Made by a program: the position numbers and the translations under genes | From: Bacteroidales bacterium UBA1173 | GTDB taxonomy: Bacteria; Bacteroidota; Bacteroidia; Bacteroidales; F082 | Direction: 5' to 3' | DNA length: 64,000 nucleotides | Assembly (NCBI GenBank): GCA_002311655.1 | Contig: DBYZ01000009.1 | Location: 74,453 to 138,452 of the forward strand | Part shown: one piece after another, positions 24,976-33,573 of the stretch | Layout: every line of letters begins with the position of its first letter | Position numbering within the stretch: the first letter of the stretch is position 1 | Notes under the pieces: model-generated | The model's input: only the letters and a program-made list of their open reading frames with translations | Database searches by the model: none | What the model was told of the DNA's origin: nothing

Positions 24976-25443
24976 ATGATAATTGAACCGACATATACAG
25001 GCAAACAATATTGGCTCACAACAGTCATTTCCGGATTGTTGTTAAGTGTCTTATTATCATTTACTTATATCGTATTTTATCAGCGGCTTTACGTCGAGTT
25101 CTCATTTCTTTTCTCGATAATTTATCTCATCCCGTTTGTATGGCTCAGCATCACACTGGCTTTTTTTAAAAACAAATTTGTGTGGAAAGAATTCACTTAT
25201 TGGAAAGCTTTTCTGATGAGTTTCATTAGCGGAATTTTAGGATCAATCGTCTTTTGTGGCGTAATTTATTTGCTTTACGCTAACGGCGGACTTGAGAGCA
25301 GGATAGGACTTTATGAAAACGGTCGTCAGATGCGCGAGCTTTTCTCACCTTTGGCGACAGCCGTCTCCATGTTGATAATAAATGTGATATTGTCGCTGTT
25401 TTATTCATTAATTATTGCTATTTTTGCACGTAAAAAAGTTTGA
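24976..25443 (+). CDS. DUF4199-like membrane protein
   Basis: A 155-residue protein with four membrane segments (about 15-37, 42-65, 75-100, 125-150) and a short non-membrane stretch with 'LYENGRQMRELFSPLATAV'. Size and layout match DUF4199 proteins, which in Bacteroidetes are often next to a GT2 glycosyltransferase as here. The ATG at 24976 is preferred over an in-frame TTG at 24967 inside the SRP T-run. The ATG is only 13 nt after the SRP RNA and no separate promoter is visible. Confidence 0.75.
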   Translation: MIIEPTYTGKQYWLTTVISGLLLSVLLSFTYIVFYQRLYVEFSFLFSIIYLIPFVWLSITLAFFKNKFVWKEFTYWKAFLMSFISGILGSIVFCGVIYLLYANGGLESRIGLYENGRQMRELFSPLATAVSMLIINVILSLFYSLIIAIFARKKV

Positions 25444-25444
25444 A

Positions 25445-26380
25445 ATGGATATTTCTGTAATTGTACCTTTGCTGAATGAAGAGGAATCGCTGCCTGAACT
25501 TGAGGCATGGATTCGCCGAGTCATGGAAGAAAATAAATTTTCCTACGAGATTGTGTTTGTCGACGACGGCAGCACTGACGGCTCGTGGCACTGCATCCAG
25601 CAGCTGAAGGCTAACAACCCTAATATCAAGGGAATACGCTTCCGCAGAAATTACGGCAAGTCGGCGGCACTCAACGAAGGCTTTAAAATATTGGAAGGCG
25701 ATGTTGTCATCACCATGGATGCCGACCTTCAGGACAGTCCTGACGAGATTCCAGAGCTTTACAAAATGATTGAGAAAGACGGCTACGACCTCGTAAGTGG
25801 CTGGAAGAAGGTGCGTTACGACTCAAAGTTTGCGAAAAACATCCCTTCGAAGTTCTACAACTGGTCGACACGCCGCATGACCGGCATCAAGCTCCATGAT
25901 TTCAACTGCGGACTTAAGGCTTACCGCAATGAGGTCGTGAAAAACATAGAGATTTACGGCGAAATGCACCGTTACATCCCAGTCATTGCGAAAGCTGCAG
26001 GTTTCACGCACATAGGGGAGAAGGTGGTACATCATCAGAAACGCAAATTTGGTGTCTCGAAGTTCGGAATGAGCCGTTTCTTGAGAGGTTATCTCGATTT
26101 GCTCACAATCACATTCATCTCGAAGTTCGGAAAACGCCCGATGCACCTCTTCGGCGGTCTCGGCAGCCTGATGTTCCTTGTCGGTTTCATCATCGGTATT
26201 ATGCTGGTTGTCAAGAAGTTCGCTTTCCATGCTTACGGCATGACCAGTCGTCCGTTATTCTATTTCGCATTGGTGTGCATCATCGTCGGTGTGCAGTTTT
26301 TCCTCACAGGATTCTTGGCGGAGCTGGTTCAGTCATCGTCATCCAAACAGAAAGTTTACGGAATAGCTGAGAGATTGTAA
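25445..26380 (+). CDS. GT2 glycosyltransferase, DPM1/GtrB type
   Basis: A 311-residue membrane-anchored GT-A glycosyltransferase. 'ISVIVPLLNEEESLPEL' opens the nucleotide-binding domain, 'FVDDGSTDGSW' and 'ITMDADLQDSP' (metal-binding DxD) are visible, and 'DFNCGLKAYR' is typical of the polyprenyl-phosphate glycosyltransferase group. Two membrane helices follow (about 231-253 and 265-290). It probably loads a sugar onto undecaprenyl phosphate. The ATG at 25445 lies 1 nt after the DUF4199 stop. Confidence 0.88.
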   Translation: MDISVIVPLLNEEESLPELEAWIRRVMEENKFSYEIVFVDDGSTDGSWHCIQQLKANNPNIKGIRFRRNYGKSAALNEGFKILEGDVVITMDADLQDSPDEIPELYKMIEKDGYDLVSGWKKVRYDSKFAKNIPSKFYNWSTRRMTGIKLHDFNCGLKAYRNEVVKNIEIYGEMHRYIPVIAKAAGFTHIGEKVVHHQKRKFGVSKFGMSRFLRGYLDLLTITFISKFGKRPMHLFGGLGSLMFLVGFIIGIMLVVKKFAFHAYGMTSRPLFYFALVCIIVGVQFFLTGFLAELVQSSSSKQKVYGIAERL

Positions 26381-26399
26381 ACTCTCCAATTGATTATAA

Positions 26400-26443
26400 T
26401 AAAAGAGCGCCGGAAACAACAATTTTCTCTGGGCGCTCTTTTA
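26400..26443. terminator. Bidirectional terminator between GT2 and rubrerythrin genes
   Basis: A perfect 12-bp stem TAAAAGAGCGCC / GGCGCTCTTTTA with a 20-nt loop, A-rich on one side and T-rich on the other, placed between convergent genes. Confidence 0.88.
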
Positions 26444-26461
26444 ATTTAAATGAAAATTTGA

Positions 26462-27007
26462 TTATTTGAAGTATCTGTTGTACAGTCCTTCAAAACCTTT
26501 GCCGTGACGAGCCTCGTCTTTTGCCATCTCATGAACTGTGTCGTGGATAGCGTCGAGGTTACGTTCCTTTGCCACGCGGGCGATACGCATCTTCTCTTCG
26601 CAGGCGCCACATTCAGCCACCATACGTTTGTAGAGGTTTGTCTTGGTGTCCCAAACGACCTCACCGAGCAACTCAGCGAAACGTGAAGCATGGTCAGCCT
26701 CTTCAAATGCATAGCGTTTGAAAGCTTCAGCAATCTCCGGATAACCCTCGCGGTCGGCCTGACGTGCCATCGCCAGATACATACCAACCTCAGTTGACTC
26801 ACCCATAAACTGTGCGTTCAGATCTTTGATCATTTCATCACCGGTGCCTTTGGCGATACCGATGACGTGTTCAGTCACGAAGTTGAGTTTTGCGCTCTCG
26901 TCGAGGACTTTCCATTCAACAACCTGTTTGCACTGTGGGCATCTCTCAGGAGCTTCTTCTCCTTCGTGTACGTAGCCGCAAATTGGGCATACAAATTTCT
27001 TTTTCAT
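26462..27007 (-). CDS. rbr: Reverse-type rubrerythrin (rubredoxin + diiron domain)
   Basis: A 181-residue protein. Residues 1-40 are a rubredoxin-like iron site (CPICG at 8-12 and CPQC at 23-26). The rest is a ferritin-like four-helix diiron domain with 'ESTEVGMYLAMARQA', 'FEEADHASRFAE' and 'HEMAKDEARHGKGFEGL' supplying the Glu/His ligands. The rubredoxin domain is at the N-terminus, the order of the oxygen-induced reverse rubrerythrins of clostridia, which reduce H2O2/O2 with NADH. This fits an anaerobe. Confidence 0.9.
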   Translation of the reverse strand: MKKKFVCPICGYVHEGEEAPERCPQCKQVVEWKVLDESAKLNFVTEHVIGIAKGTGDEMIKDLNAQFMGESTEVGMYLAMARQADREGYPEIAEAFKRYAFEEADHASRFAELLGEVVWDTKTNLYKRMVAECGACEEKMRIARVAKERNLDAIHDTVHEMAKDEARHGKGFEGLYNRYFK

Positions 27008-27039
27008 GATATTTTTAGTTTAGTTAATGAATTATGTGT

Positions 27040-28461
27040 TTATTTCATTGCATGTTTGTATCCGTTAACTTTATTCCAGTCACCGCGAGTGAAATCAGGC
27101 ATTTTCACTGGCATGCCGTGGTTTTCAACAGAAGCGCGTGTCAGGTCGCCAATGCATGACCACTCGGCGGCATCGTACACGTCTTCGTCAAGCGGGAGAC
27201 CGTTATGCAAGCAGTAAATCAGGCGGTAATCCATGATAAAGTCCATGCCGCCGTGACCGCCCACTTCCTTTGCCTTGTCCTCGATTTCCTTTGCGATAGG
27301 ATGGAGATATTCGTCCAAGATCTTGTCGCGCACATCTTTCGGTACAAAGCCGTGAACATTCAGATGCTGACCCTCGGCAAGGAAACCTTCCGGAAGATTC
27401 TTATCCATCAAGGTGAAGCCTTCAACAGGATATTTGTTTGCAAAACCTTCAGTACCAGTAAGTTGGAACAATCTATTGTATGGTCTGTAGGTGTAAACGT
27501 TATGTTCAATCAAGATGGTTTTGCCTTTGTTGGTCTGAATCATGGTAGTTGTCATGTCGCCGTTGGCAAAATCCTTTGTTCCCATCATCTCTTCAGCGAT
27601 TTTCTTGCCGTTGTATGATGGCGTTGTCATCGACACGAGATATTCCATGCGGTCGCCGCGGTGGATGTCAAGCACCTGACAGATTGGTCCCAAGCCATGA
27701 GTCGCATACACGTCGCCGCCGTATTTCTGGTTGAAGTCGAGGCGCCAATTGTCCTGATATTCATGCCAATACGGCTCCAGATTGTGGATGTATGCACCCT
27801 CAGCATGAATCACTTCGCCGAACATGCCTTGTTTTGCCATGTTGAGAGCCGTCATCTCGAAGAAGTCGTAGCAGCAGTTTTCGAGCATCATGCAATGTTT
27901 ACGGGTACGTTCCGACACATCGACGAGTTTCCAGCAGTCCTCAACGGTAGTTGCTGCCGGCACTTCCAATGCCACATGTTTGCCATGTTCCATGGCATAA
28001 ACCGCCATCGGGACGTGTGTCTGCCAGTTAGTGCAGATATAAACGAGGTCAATGTCATCGCGTTCGCATAGTTGTTGATAAGCCGTTTCGCCAACATATT
28101 CAGCTACACGCGGCAGACCTTTGTCTTCAAGAATCTCTTTCTGGACCTTCTCGACCTTGTCGCCGATGAGGTCGCACAAAGCTACGATTTCCACGCCGTC
28201 GATGAACGACATGCGGTAAACAGCATCGTAGCCACGCATTCCGAGACCGATGAAACCAATTCTGACGTTTTCAATAGGTTCGGCGGCAAACTCCAGCATA
28301 CTCGTCTGACCTTCAGCGCGTTGCGGCTCGTCGAAGACGATGGCGTTGTCCTTAATCTGATAATTTTTCCCGTTTTTGTTGTCGCATTTGCAACCGCTTA
28401 TCGCGATAACAAAAAGCATCATTATCGCTGTGATGGAGAGTTTTAAGGTGTTATATTTCAT
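27040..28461 (-). CDS. GH109-type alpha-N-acetylgalactosaminidase (Gfo/Idh/MocA fold), lipoprotein
   Basis: A 473-residue lipoprotein (lipobox 'AISGC', Cys 24) with an NAD-binding Rossmann domain ('RIGFIGLGMRGYDAV') and the GH109 landmarks 'LEVPAATTVEDCWKLV', 'LENCCYDFFEMTALNMAKQG' and 'GGDVYATHGLGP'. GH109 enzymes use a bound NAD and an oxidation/elimination mechanism to release terminal alpha-GalNAc, for example from blood group A antigen or mucin O-glycans. The neighbouring kinase, nucleotidyltransferase and galactokinase suggest the sugar is salvaged. Confidence 0.87.
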   Translation of the reverse strand: MKYNTLKLSITAIMMLFVIAISGCKCDNKNGKNYQIKDNAIVFDEPQRAEGQTSMLEFAAEPIENVRIGFIGLGMRGYDAVYRMSFIDGVEIVALCDLIGDKVEKVQKEILEDKGLPRVAEYVGETAYQQLCERDDIDLVYICTNWQTHVPMAVYAMEHGKHVALEVPAATTVEDCWKLVDVSERTRKHCMMLENCCYDFFEMTALNMAKQGMFGEVIHAEGAYIHNLEPYWHEYQDNWRLDFNQKYGGDVYATHGLGPICQVLDIHRGDRMEYLVSMTTPSYNGKKIAEEMMGTKDFANGDMTTTMIQTNKGKTILIEHNVYTYRPYNRLFQLTGTEGFANKYPVEGFTLMDKNLPEGFLAEGQHLNVHGFVPKDVRDKILDEYLHPIAKEIEDKAKEVGGHGGMDFIMDYRLIYCLHNGLPLDEDVYDAAEWSCIGDLTRASVENHGMPVKMPDFTRGDWNKVNGYKHAMK

Positions 28462-28541
28462 ATTGCCATTATTGAAGTGTAAAATTACAAAATATTTTCA
28501 TTCGTACGATATTTATTTTTAATTTTACGAAAAATTTCATC

Positions 28542-29591
28542 ATGGAAAATCTTATTGAAATAGTCTCGAAATTCGAAATCTCTGATAAAGTAGCCGAGGT
28601 GAAGCCGATGGGCGAGGGGCTCATCAACGACACGTATAAGGTGTTTGTGGAAGGTTTCGACAAGCCGAAATATGTGCTTCAGCGTATTAACAACGCTATT
28701 TTTCAAGACGTTGACATGCTGATGGATAATATTAATAAGGTGACAAATCATCTCCGAAAAAAAGGTAGAGACACACTTCAATTTTTGAAAACTGATGCCG
28801 GCAAGTCTTATTATTTTGATGGCGAAAAATATTGGCGGTTGATGGATTTCGTGCCTGATTCTATTACATATCAAGCAGTTACACCTGAATACTCGTATAT
28901 TGCTGGTAAGTCGTTCGGCGAATTTGAGTCGCTTTTGTCAGATTTGGATGAGCCTCTTGGCGAGATAATTCCTGATTTCCATAACATTGAATTCCGATTG
29001 AAACAGCTTCGTGATGCAGTGGCTGATGATAAAGCAGGGCGTGTCGCGGAAGTGCAATACTATCTTGATGAAATCTTCAAACGCAAAGAAAAAATGACAC
29101 TTGGCGAGCGGCTTTTCCGTGAAGGTAAGTTGCCTAAGCGAGTATGTCATTGCGATACTAAAGTCAATAATATGCTCTTTGATAAAGAAGGTAATGTATT
29201 GTGTATCATTGATTTGGATACTGTGATGCCGAGTTTTGTCTTTTCGGACTATGGCGATTTTTTAAGAACTGCTGCGAATACAGGTCTTGAAGACGACCCG
29301 AATCTCGACAATATCGATTTTAACATGGAGATTTACAATGCTTTCACGAAGGGTTACCTTGAAGGCACGAAAGGTTTCCTCCTTCCAATCGAAAAAGAAA
29401 ACCTTCCGTATGCGGCGTTGCTGTTTCCATATATGCAAACCGTCAGATTCCTAGCGGATTACATCAACGGCGACACCTATTATAAAATCAAATATCCCGA
29501 GCATAACCTCGTCCGCACAAAAGCGCAATGGCGGTTGTTTGAAAAGGCGGAGGAGAAGGAGCCTGAGATGAAAAAATGCTTGACATTTTAA
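28542..29591 (+). CDS. NahK-like N-acetylhexosamine 1-kinase (APH-fold phosphotransferase)
   Basis: A 349-residue aminoglycoside-phosphotransferase-fold kinase. 'PMGEGLINDTYKV' is the nucleotide loop and 'KYVLQRINN' follows; the catalytic loop is 'CHCDTKVNNMLFD' (H203, D205) and the metal site is 'IIDLDTV'. These spellings match the NahK group, which phosphorylates GlcNAc/GalNAc at C1. Divergent from the GH109 gene (80 bp apart), it is a plausible next step for released GalNAc. The substrate is inferred from context. Confidence 0.85.
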   Translation: MENLIEIVSKFEISDKVAEVKPMGEGLINDTYKVFVEGFDKPKYVLQRINNAIFQDVDMLMDNINKVTNHLRKKGRDTLQFLKTDAGKSYYFDGEKYWRLMDFVPDSITYQAVTPEYSYIAGKSFGEFESLLSDLDEPLGEIIPDFHNIEFRLKQLRDAVADDKAGRVAEVQYYLDEIFKRKEKMTLGERLFREGKLPKRVCHCDTKVNNMLFDKEGNVLCIIDLDTVMPSFVFSDYGDFLRTAANTGLEDDPNLDNIDFNMEIYNAFTKGYLEGTKGFLLPIEKENLPYAALLFPYMQTVRFLADYINGDTYYKIKYPEHNLVRTKAQWRLFEKAEEKEPEMKKCLTF

Positions 29592-29601
29592 TATTTTTTA
29601 T

Positions 29602-29609
29602 TATTTTTG
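29602..29609 (+). promoter_or_regulatory. -7 promoter element for the PepSY-like gene
   Basis: TATTTTTG, 22 nt before the ATG at 29632. Confidence 0.55.
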
Positions 29610-29631
29610 CAGAAATTTAAATTCATAAATT

Positions 29632-30066
29632 ATGAGAAGACTCTTTTTAACTTTATTTATGGCACTGACACTCTGCTTGAGCGCCTGTGCAGACGGAAGA
29701 CCGATTACATTTGAACAGCTTCCGGCAAATGCCCAAACTATTATCACTCAAAATTTTGTAAAAGAGAACATCCTGTTTATCACAGTTGATACTGAGCTTT
29801 TCGGCACAGAATATGAAGTGAAATTCAACGATGGTAAGGAACTTAGTTTTGATGGTAGCGGTAATCTCAAGAAGGTGGACTGCCAGTATGAACGTGTCCC
29901 TGATGCACTTATTCCGGCAGAGGTTTTGCAGCAGGTTCAGGCTTCTTATCCAAATGCATTCATCGTAGAATGGAAATCAGATGACGGACGATGGAAAGCT
30001 GAGTTAAACAACACTCTTGAGCTTATTTTCAACAAAAAATATCAGTTAGTTGGTATAGATGACTAG
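29632..30066 (+). CDS. PepSY-like (BLIP-fold) periplasmic protein
   Basis: A 144-residue exported protein with signal peptide MRRLFLTLFMALTLCLSACA, possibly a lipoprotein ('LSAC'). It contains two repeats of a beta-rich motif: 'ITFEQLPANAQTIITQNF...YEVKFNDGKELSFDGSGNLKKV' and 'IPAEVLQQVQASYPNAFIVEWKSDDGRWKAELNNTLELIFNKKYQLVGI'. This is the pattern of the PepSY-like family common in Bacteroidetes (structurally like beta-lactamase inhibitor protein). Function unknown. Confidence 0.82.
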   Translation: MRRLFLTLFMALTLCLSACADGRPITFEQLPANAQTIITQNFVKENILFITVDTELFGTEYEVKFNDGKELSFDGSGNLKKVDCQYERVPDALIPAEVLQQVQASYPNAFIVEWKSDDGRWKAELNNTLELIFNKKYQLVGIDD

Positions 30067-30089
30067 ATAAAAGAAAAAAGTTAAAAGTT

Positions 30090-30136
30090 AAAAGAGAGCG
30101 TAAAGCGGTAATATCTGCCGCATTGCGCTCTCTTAT
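30090..30136. terminator. Bidirectional terminator between PepSY-like and transporter genes
   Basis: AGAGAGCG (30093-30100) pairs with CGCTCTCT (30126-30133), with an inner GCGG/CCGC stem. Flanking AGTTAAA repeats give a T-rich tail on the minus strand. It lies between convergent genes. Confidence 0.8.
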
Positions 30137-30159
30137 CTTTTATCAGTTATCCTTTAACT

Positions 30160-31452
30160 TTACTCTGTCGGGATGTCTTTGTTCACATTCTTCGAGCCCC
30201 ACAAGGCGTAGAATAGCAGGTAAGCCAATCCCACGACAATCACCCAGTAGCTCTGGAGATAGCCTGTGCCGCCGTTGGCGTCGACGATGGCGTTCATGAG
30301 CAATGGCAGGATACCGCCGCCGCACACCAACGTCATAAAGATACCGGAAGCTTTCTCGGTGTATTTACCCAGACCTTCCACTGCGAGGTTGAAGATGCCG
30401 CCCCACATCACAGAGGTGCAGAGTCCGATGAGCATAAAGAATGCCGCGTTGAGAGGAATCCTCTCGAGACCGAAACCTGCAGCGCCGTTGAATGCAGGGA
30501 TTCTTACCATTGTCGATGGTCCGAACATTCCAAGTAATGTCAGAATGATGCCGAGGCACGACACTGTGGTAAGCATCGCCTTTGCGGAGACTTTATTGCC
30601 GATGATACCGCCAATCAGACGACCGATAAGCATTAAGAACCAATAAGTTGCAGCCACGGAAGCGGCAACATCATCAGCTTGGACGCCTTCTGTGAAGATG
30701 TTCAGGTCAGGGTTCTGCAACCATTTGTGAAGGACATTCGGGATGCCGACTTCAACACCGACATAGATGAAGATGCCGATAGCGCCCAGCACAAAATGAC
30801 GGAACGCCATTGGACCAATTTTGTCATCGGTTTTTTGAACCATTACACGCTGTTCGTTTTCTGGAATGTCAGTTCTTCTGATAACGATGTAAGCGATGGC
30901 GAAGATTGCCAATGCGGTGTACATCAACGGGAACACGTCGCTGATTCTTGCCTCCATGATGCTTGGGATGAGCAATCCGGTGATGACGATAACGGCTGTA
31001 CCCATTAAGGAGTTGAAGCTGCCGCCAATCTGGATGAGCTGGTTGCCTCTGTTGCCGCCGCCACCGAGTTTGTTAAGCATCGGGTTGACGACAGTGTTAA
31101 GCAAGCACATGCTGAAACCTGCGATGAAGGCACCGATCAAATAGACGAAGAAACTCTCGAAAACGCCCGAAAGTGTCTGGATGCCAACGCCAATGAATCC
31201 GACAGCCACAGCTATGAGAGCCGTGGTTTTGTAACCTCTCTTTTGAAGAAGGTTTCCAGAAGGAATACCCATCACAGCGTATGCTATGAAGTTAGCGAAA
31301 ACGCCAAGTGTTCCTTGCCAGTTCGGGATGTTGAACTGGTTTTTCAGGATGTCGCCCATCGGTGACGCGAGGTTGGTCACGAATGAAATCATTCCGAAAA
31401 GCAAGAACATCACAATAATCGGAATGGTGTAATTTTTCTTATTTTCAGCCAT
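30160..31452 (-). CDS. Sugar MFS transporter (FHS/FucP-like)
   Basis: A 430-residue transporter with 12 membrane segments. 'FVTNLASPMGDILKNQFNI', 'GIPSGNLLQKRGYKTTAL' and 'MCLLNTVVNPMLNKLGGGGNRG' match the fucose/galactose/glucose:H+ symporter family as found in Bacteroidetes. It lies 15 nt after the nucleotidyltransferase gene and downstream of galK on the same strand, so galactose or an N-acetylhexosamine is the likely cargo. Confidence 0.87.
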   Translation of the reverse strand: MAENKKNYTIPIIVMFLLFGMISFVTNLASPMGDILKNQFNIPNWQGTLGVFANFIAYAVMGIPSGNLLQKRGYKTTALIAVAVGFIGVGIQTLSGVFESFFVYLIGAFIAGFSMCLLNTVVNPMLNKLGGGGNRGNQLIQIGGSFNSLMGTAVIVITGLLIPSIMEARISDVFPLMYTALAIFAIAYIVIRRTDIPENEQRVMVQKTDDKIGPMAFRHFVLGAIGIFIYVGVEVGIPNVLHKWLQNPDLNIFTEGVQADDVAASVAATYWFLMLIGRLIGGIIGNKVSAKAMLTTVSCLGIILTLLGMFGPSTMVRIPAFNGAAGFGLERIPLNAAFFMLIGLCTSVMWGGIFNLAVEGLGKYTEKASGIFMTLVCGGGILPLLMNAIVDANGGTGYLQSYWVIVVGLAYLLFYALWGSKNVNKDIPTE

Positions 31453-31467
31453 AGTTTCTTTTATTTA

Positions 31468-32370
31468 TTATTTCCACAAATTCTTTGGATAAACGCCTTT
31501 GTCGATGAGATTCTGGATCTTCTTCACGACATCCGGCTTATCTTCTTTGTATGTCACGCCAAACCATACAGCATCGCTTGACAACACTTTGAGTTTTGCC
31601 TTCTTTGCGTTGATTAAATTATTGACCATCAACGGGATGTAGAACTCAGCCTTGATGTTGGTCTGTGCAGGACCGTCCAAAAACTCTTTGAATCCAGCTT
31701 CGAGATAACCCAAGAAATCTGGGGTGAAACCGAAGAAGTTCATTGATACCAAAGTGTCGAGTGGGAGAGAGTGCTCGCCTGTTTCGTCAGTGTATGCTGC
31801 ACCTTCGACTGTCTTGGCTATAGAAGTGCGCTCGACGATGGTCTGTAAGAAGTTGCATCTATTCGAAGTGCAGACACCGCGTGACACTGTGCCGAAATCC
31901 GACAATGTGTTCTTTAGTTTGTAAGCTACCATCGAATATGCGCCAGTCTTGCCGTCGCATTCCTGCAGATATTTTGCCAAGACTTCGTATGCCTCTTTGC
32001 CATAGAAATCGTCTGCGTTTATCACTGCGAACGGCTCATGGATGACATTGGCGGCCATCAGCACTGCGTGACCTGTTCCCCAAGGTTTTACACGGCCTTC
32101 CGGCACTGTGTAACCCTCTGGAAGGCACTCAAGTCCTTGATACACATATTCTACCGGAATCCCGAATTTCTCGCTGCTGTTGACTTTCTCGAACGCCTCA
32201 GCGAAATCTTTTCTGATAACGAAGACGACTTTTCCGAATCCGGCGCGCTTTGCGTCGTAAATCGAATAATCGAGGATTGCTTCATTGTTTGGACCCACAC
32301 CGTCCATTTGCTTCAGAGCTCCATATCGTGAGCCCATTCCAGCTGCTAAAACTAATAATGTTGGCTTCAT
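31468..32370 (-). CDS. Sugar-phosphate nucleotidyltransferase
   Basis: A 300-residue GT-A-like nucleotidyltransferase. 'LVLAAGMGSRYGALKQMDGVGP' is the nucleotide-binding signature, and 'AVINADDFYG' carries the metal-binding aspartates; 'WGTGHAVLMA' is also conserved. Together with a hexosamine 1-kinase and a galactokinase nearby, it may charge Gal-1-P, GalNAc-1-P or GlcNAc-1-P to a UDP-sugar. Substrate not determinable by eye. Confidence 0.85.
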   Translation of the reverse strand: MKPTLLVLAAGMGSRYGALKQMDGVGPNNEAILDYSIYDAKRAGFGKVVFVIRKDFAEAFEKVNSSEKFGIPVEYVYQGLECLPEGYTVPEGRVKPWGTGHAVLMAANVIHEPFAVINADDFYGKEAYEVLAKYLQECDGKTGAYSMVAYKLKNTLSDFGTVSRGVCTSNRCNFLQTIVERTSIAKTVEGAAYTDETGEHSLPLDTLVSMNFFGFTPDFLGYLEAGFKEFLDGPAQTNIKAEFYIPLMVNNLINAKKAKLKVLSSDAVWFGVTYKEDKPDVVKKIQNLIDKGVYPKNLWK

Positions 32371-32397
32371 TTTATTAAATATTAATTATTCCTAATT

Positions 32398-32437
32398 TGT
32401 CTTTTCGAACGCAGTGAGAAATCTCATTCGAGCATCC
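32398..32437. repeat. TGTCWTTYCGAR repeat, family 2, copy B
   Basis: TGTCTTTTCGAA ... GTGAGAAATCTCATTCG. Related to 42903-42954 and 54102-54138. Its right end overlaps the last codons and stop of galK. Confidence 0.6.
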
Positions 32438-33572
32438 TAGCTCCATCACTAATAACTACGTCATAAACCTTAGGCTCATGACCAAATTTCTTGTTAAATT
32501 TCTCTTTTGCTGTCTCCATGAACTTATCGTAAAGACCTTCTTTCACAAGGTTAATCGTGCAACCGCCGAAGCCGCCGCCCATCACTCTAGAACCTGTCAC
32601 GCCGCATTCTTTTGCGATATCATTCAGGAAATCGAGTTCGTCGCAGCTGACTTCGTATTCCTTGCTCATGCCGTAATGTGTGCCGTACATACGGTCGCCT
32701 ACAGTTTCGTAGTCGCCTTTTTCAAGAGCGTCGCAAACGTCCAAAACACGTTGTTTCTCGCCGATGACGTACTTCGCACGCATATAATCCTCTTGTGAAA
32801 TATCATTTTTGACCTCGTCGAGCATCAACATCGTGGCATCGCTGAGATATTTCACTTCAGGATGATGCGCTGCTATGTGTGCGCAAGCATTCTCGCACGA
32901 TTCACGACGTTTGTTATATGCCGACGATGCTAATTCATGTTTCACGACGGTGTCGAGCAAAACCACTTTGTATCCTTTCGGGTCGAATGGGAAGTACTCA
33001 AACTCCATAGTGGCACAGTTGAGGCGCATGAGATGGCCTTTCTTGCCGAAGATGGAAGCGAACTGGTCCATGATGCCGCATTTCACGCCGCAGTAGTTGT
33101 GTTCCGTCGATTGACCGATTCTTGCAAGTTCAAACTTGTCGATACCTAATTTATAGATGTCATTCAACGCAAAGGCAAATGTACTCTCCAATGCCGCTGA
33201 CGATGACATTCCTGCTCCAAGCGGCACGTCGCCTGCAAACACGGTGTCGAAGCCTTTTGGCTGGAAACCGCGTTTCTGCATCTCGCGCACCACACCGAAG
33301 ATATATCGTGCCCACGGCTCTGTCGGAGCGTCTTCTTCGCGCATTCCAAACTCGCTCATTGCCTGATAATCAACGCTGTAAGCGCGAATTTTATCGGTTC
33401 CGTTAGGATTTATCGCGGCATAAATGCCTTTGTCGATGGCTCCTGGAAACACAAAGCCTCCGTTATAATCGGTATGCTCGCCGATAAGGTTTACACGACC
33501 CGGCGATGTGTATACGCTTGCCTCATTGCCAAACAATGAACTGAATTTGTCTTTTATAGCTTTGATATTCAT
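32424..33572 (-). CDS. galK: Galactokinase
   Basis: A 382-residue GHMP kinase. The galactokinase signature 'GRVNLIGEHTDYNGGFVFPGAID' is followed by the ATP loop 'GDVPLGAGMSSSAALE', 'CGIMDQFASIFG' and 'GSRVMGGGFGGCTINL'. It makes galactose 1-phosphate for the Leloir pathway; galT and galE are not in the window. It starts 1 nt after the stop of the T9SS adhesin-like gene. The final codons fall in a dispersed repeat. Confidence 0.96.
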   Translation of the reverse strand: MNIKAIKDKFSSLFGNEASVYTSPGRVNLIGEHTDYNGGFVFPGAIDKGIYAAINPNGTDKIRAYSVDYQAMSEFGMREEDAPTEPWARYIFGVVREMQKRGFQPKGFDTVFAGDVPLGAGMSSSAALESTFAFALNDIYKLGIDKFELARIGQSTEHNYCGVKCGIMDQFASIFGKKGHLMRLNCATMEFEYFPFDPKGYKVVLLDTVVKHELASSAYNKRRESCENACAHIAAHHPEVKYLSDATMLMLDEVKNDISQEDYMRAKYVIGEKQRVLDVCDALEKGDYETVGDRMYGTHYGMSKEYEVSCDELDFLNDIAKECGVTGSRVMGGGFGGCTINLVKEGLYDKFMETAKEKFNKKFGHEPKVYDVVISDGARMLE

Positions 33573-33573
33573 G

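Noticed and set aside
28462..28541. Clear divergent promoters between GH109 and the NahK-like kinase
   Set aside because: Both strands have only TAATTTTA-like boxes lacking the final G, so no promoter was annotated.
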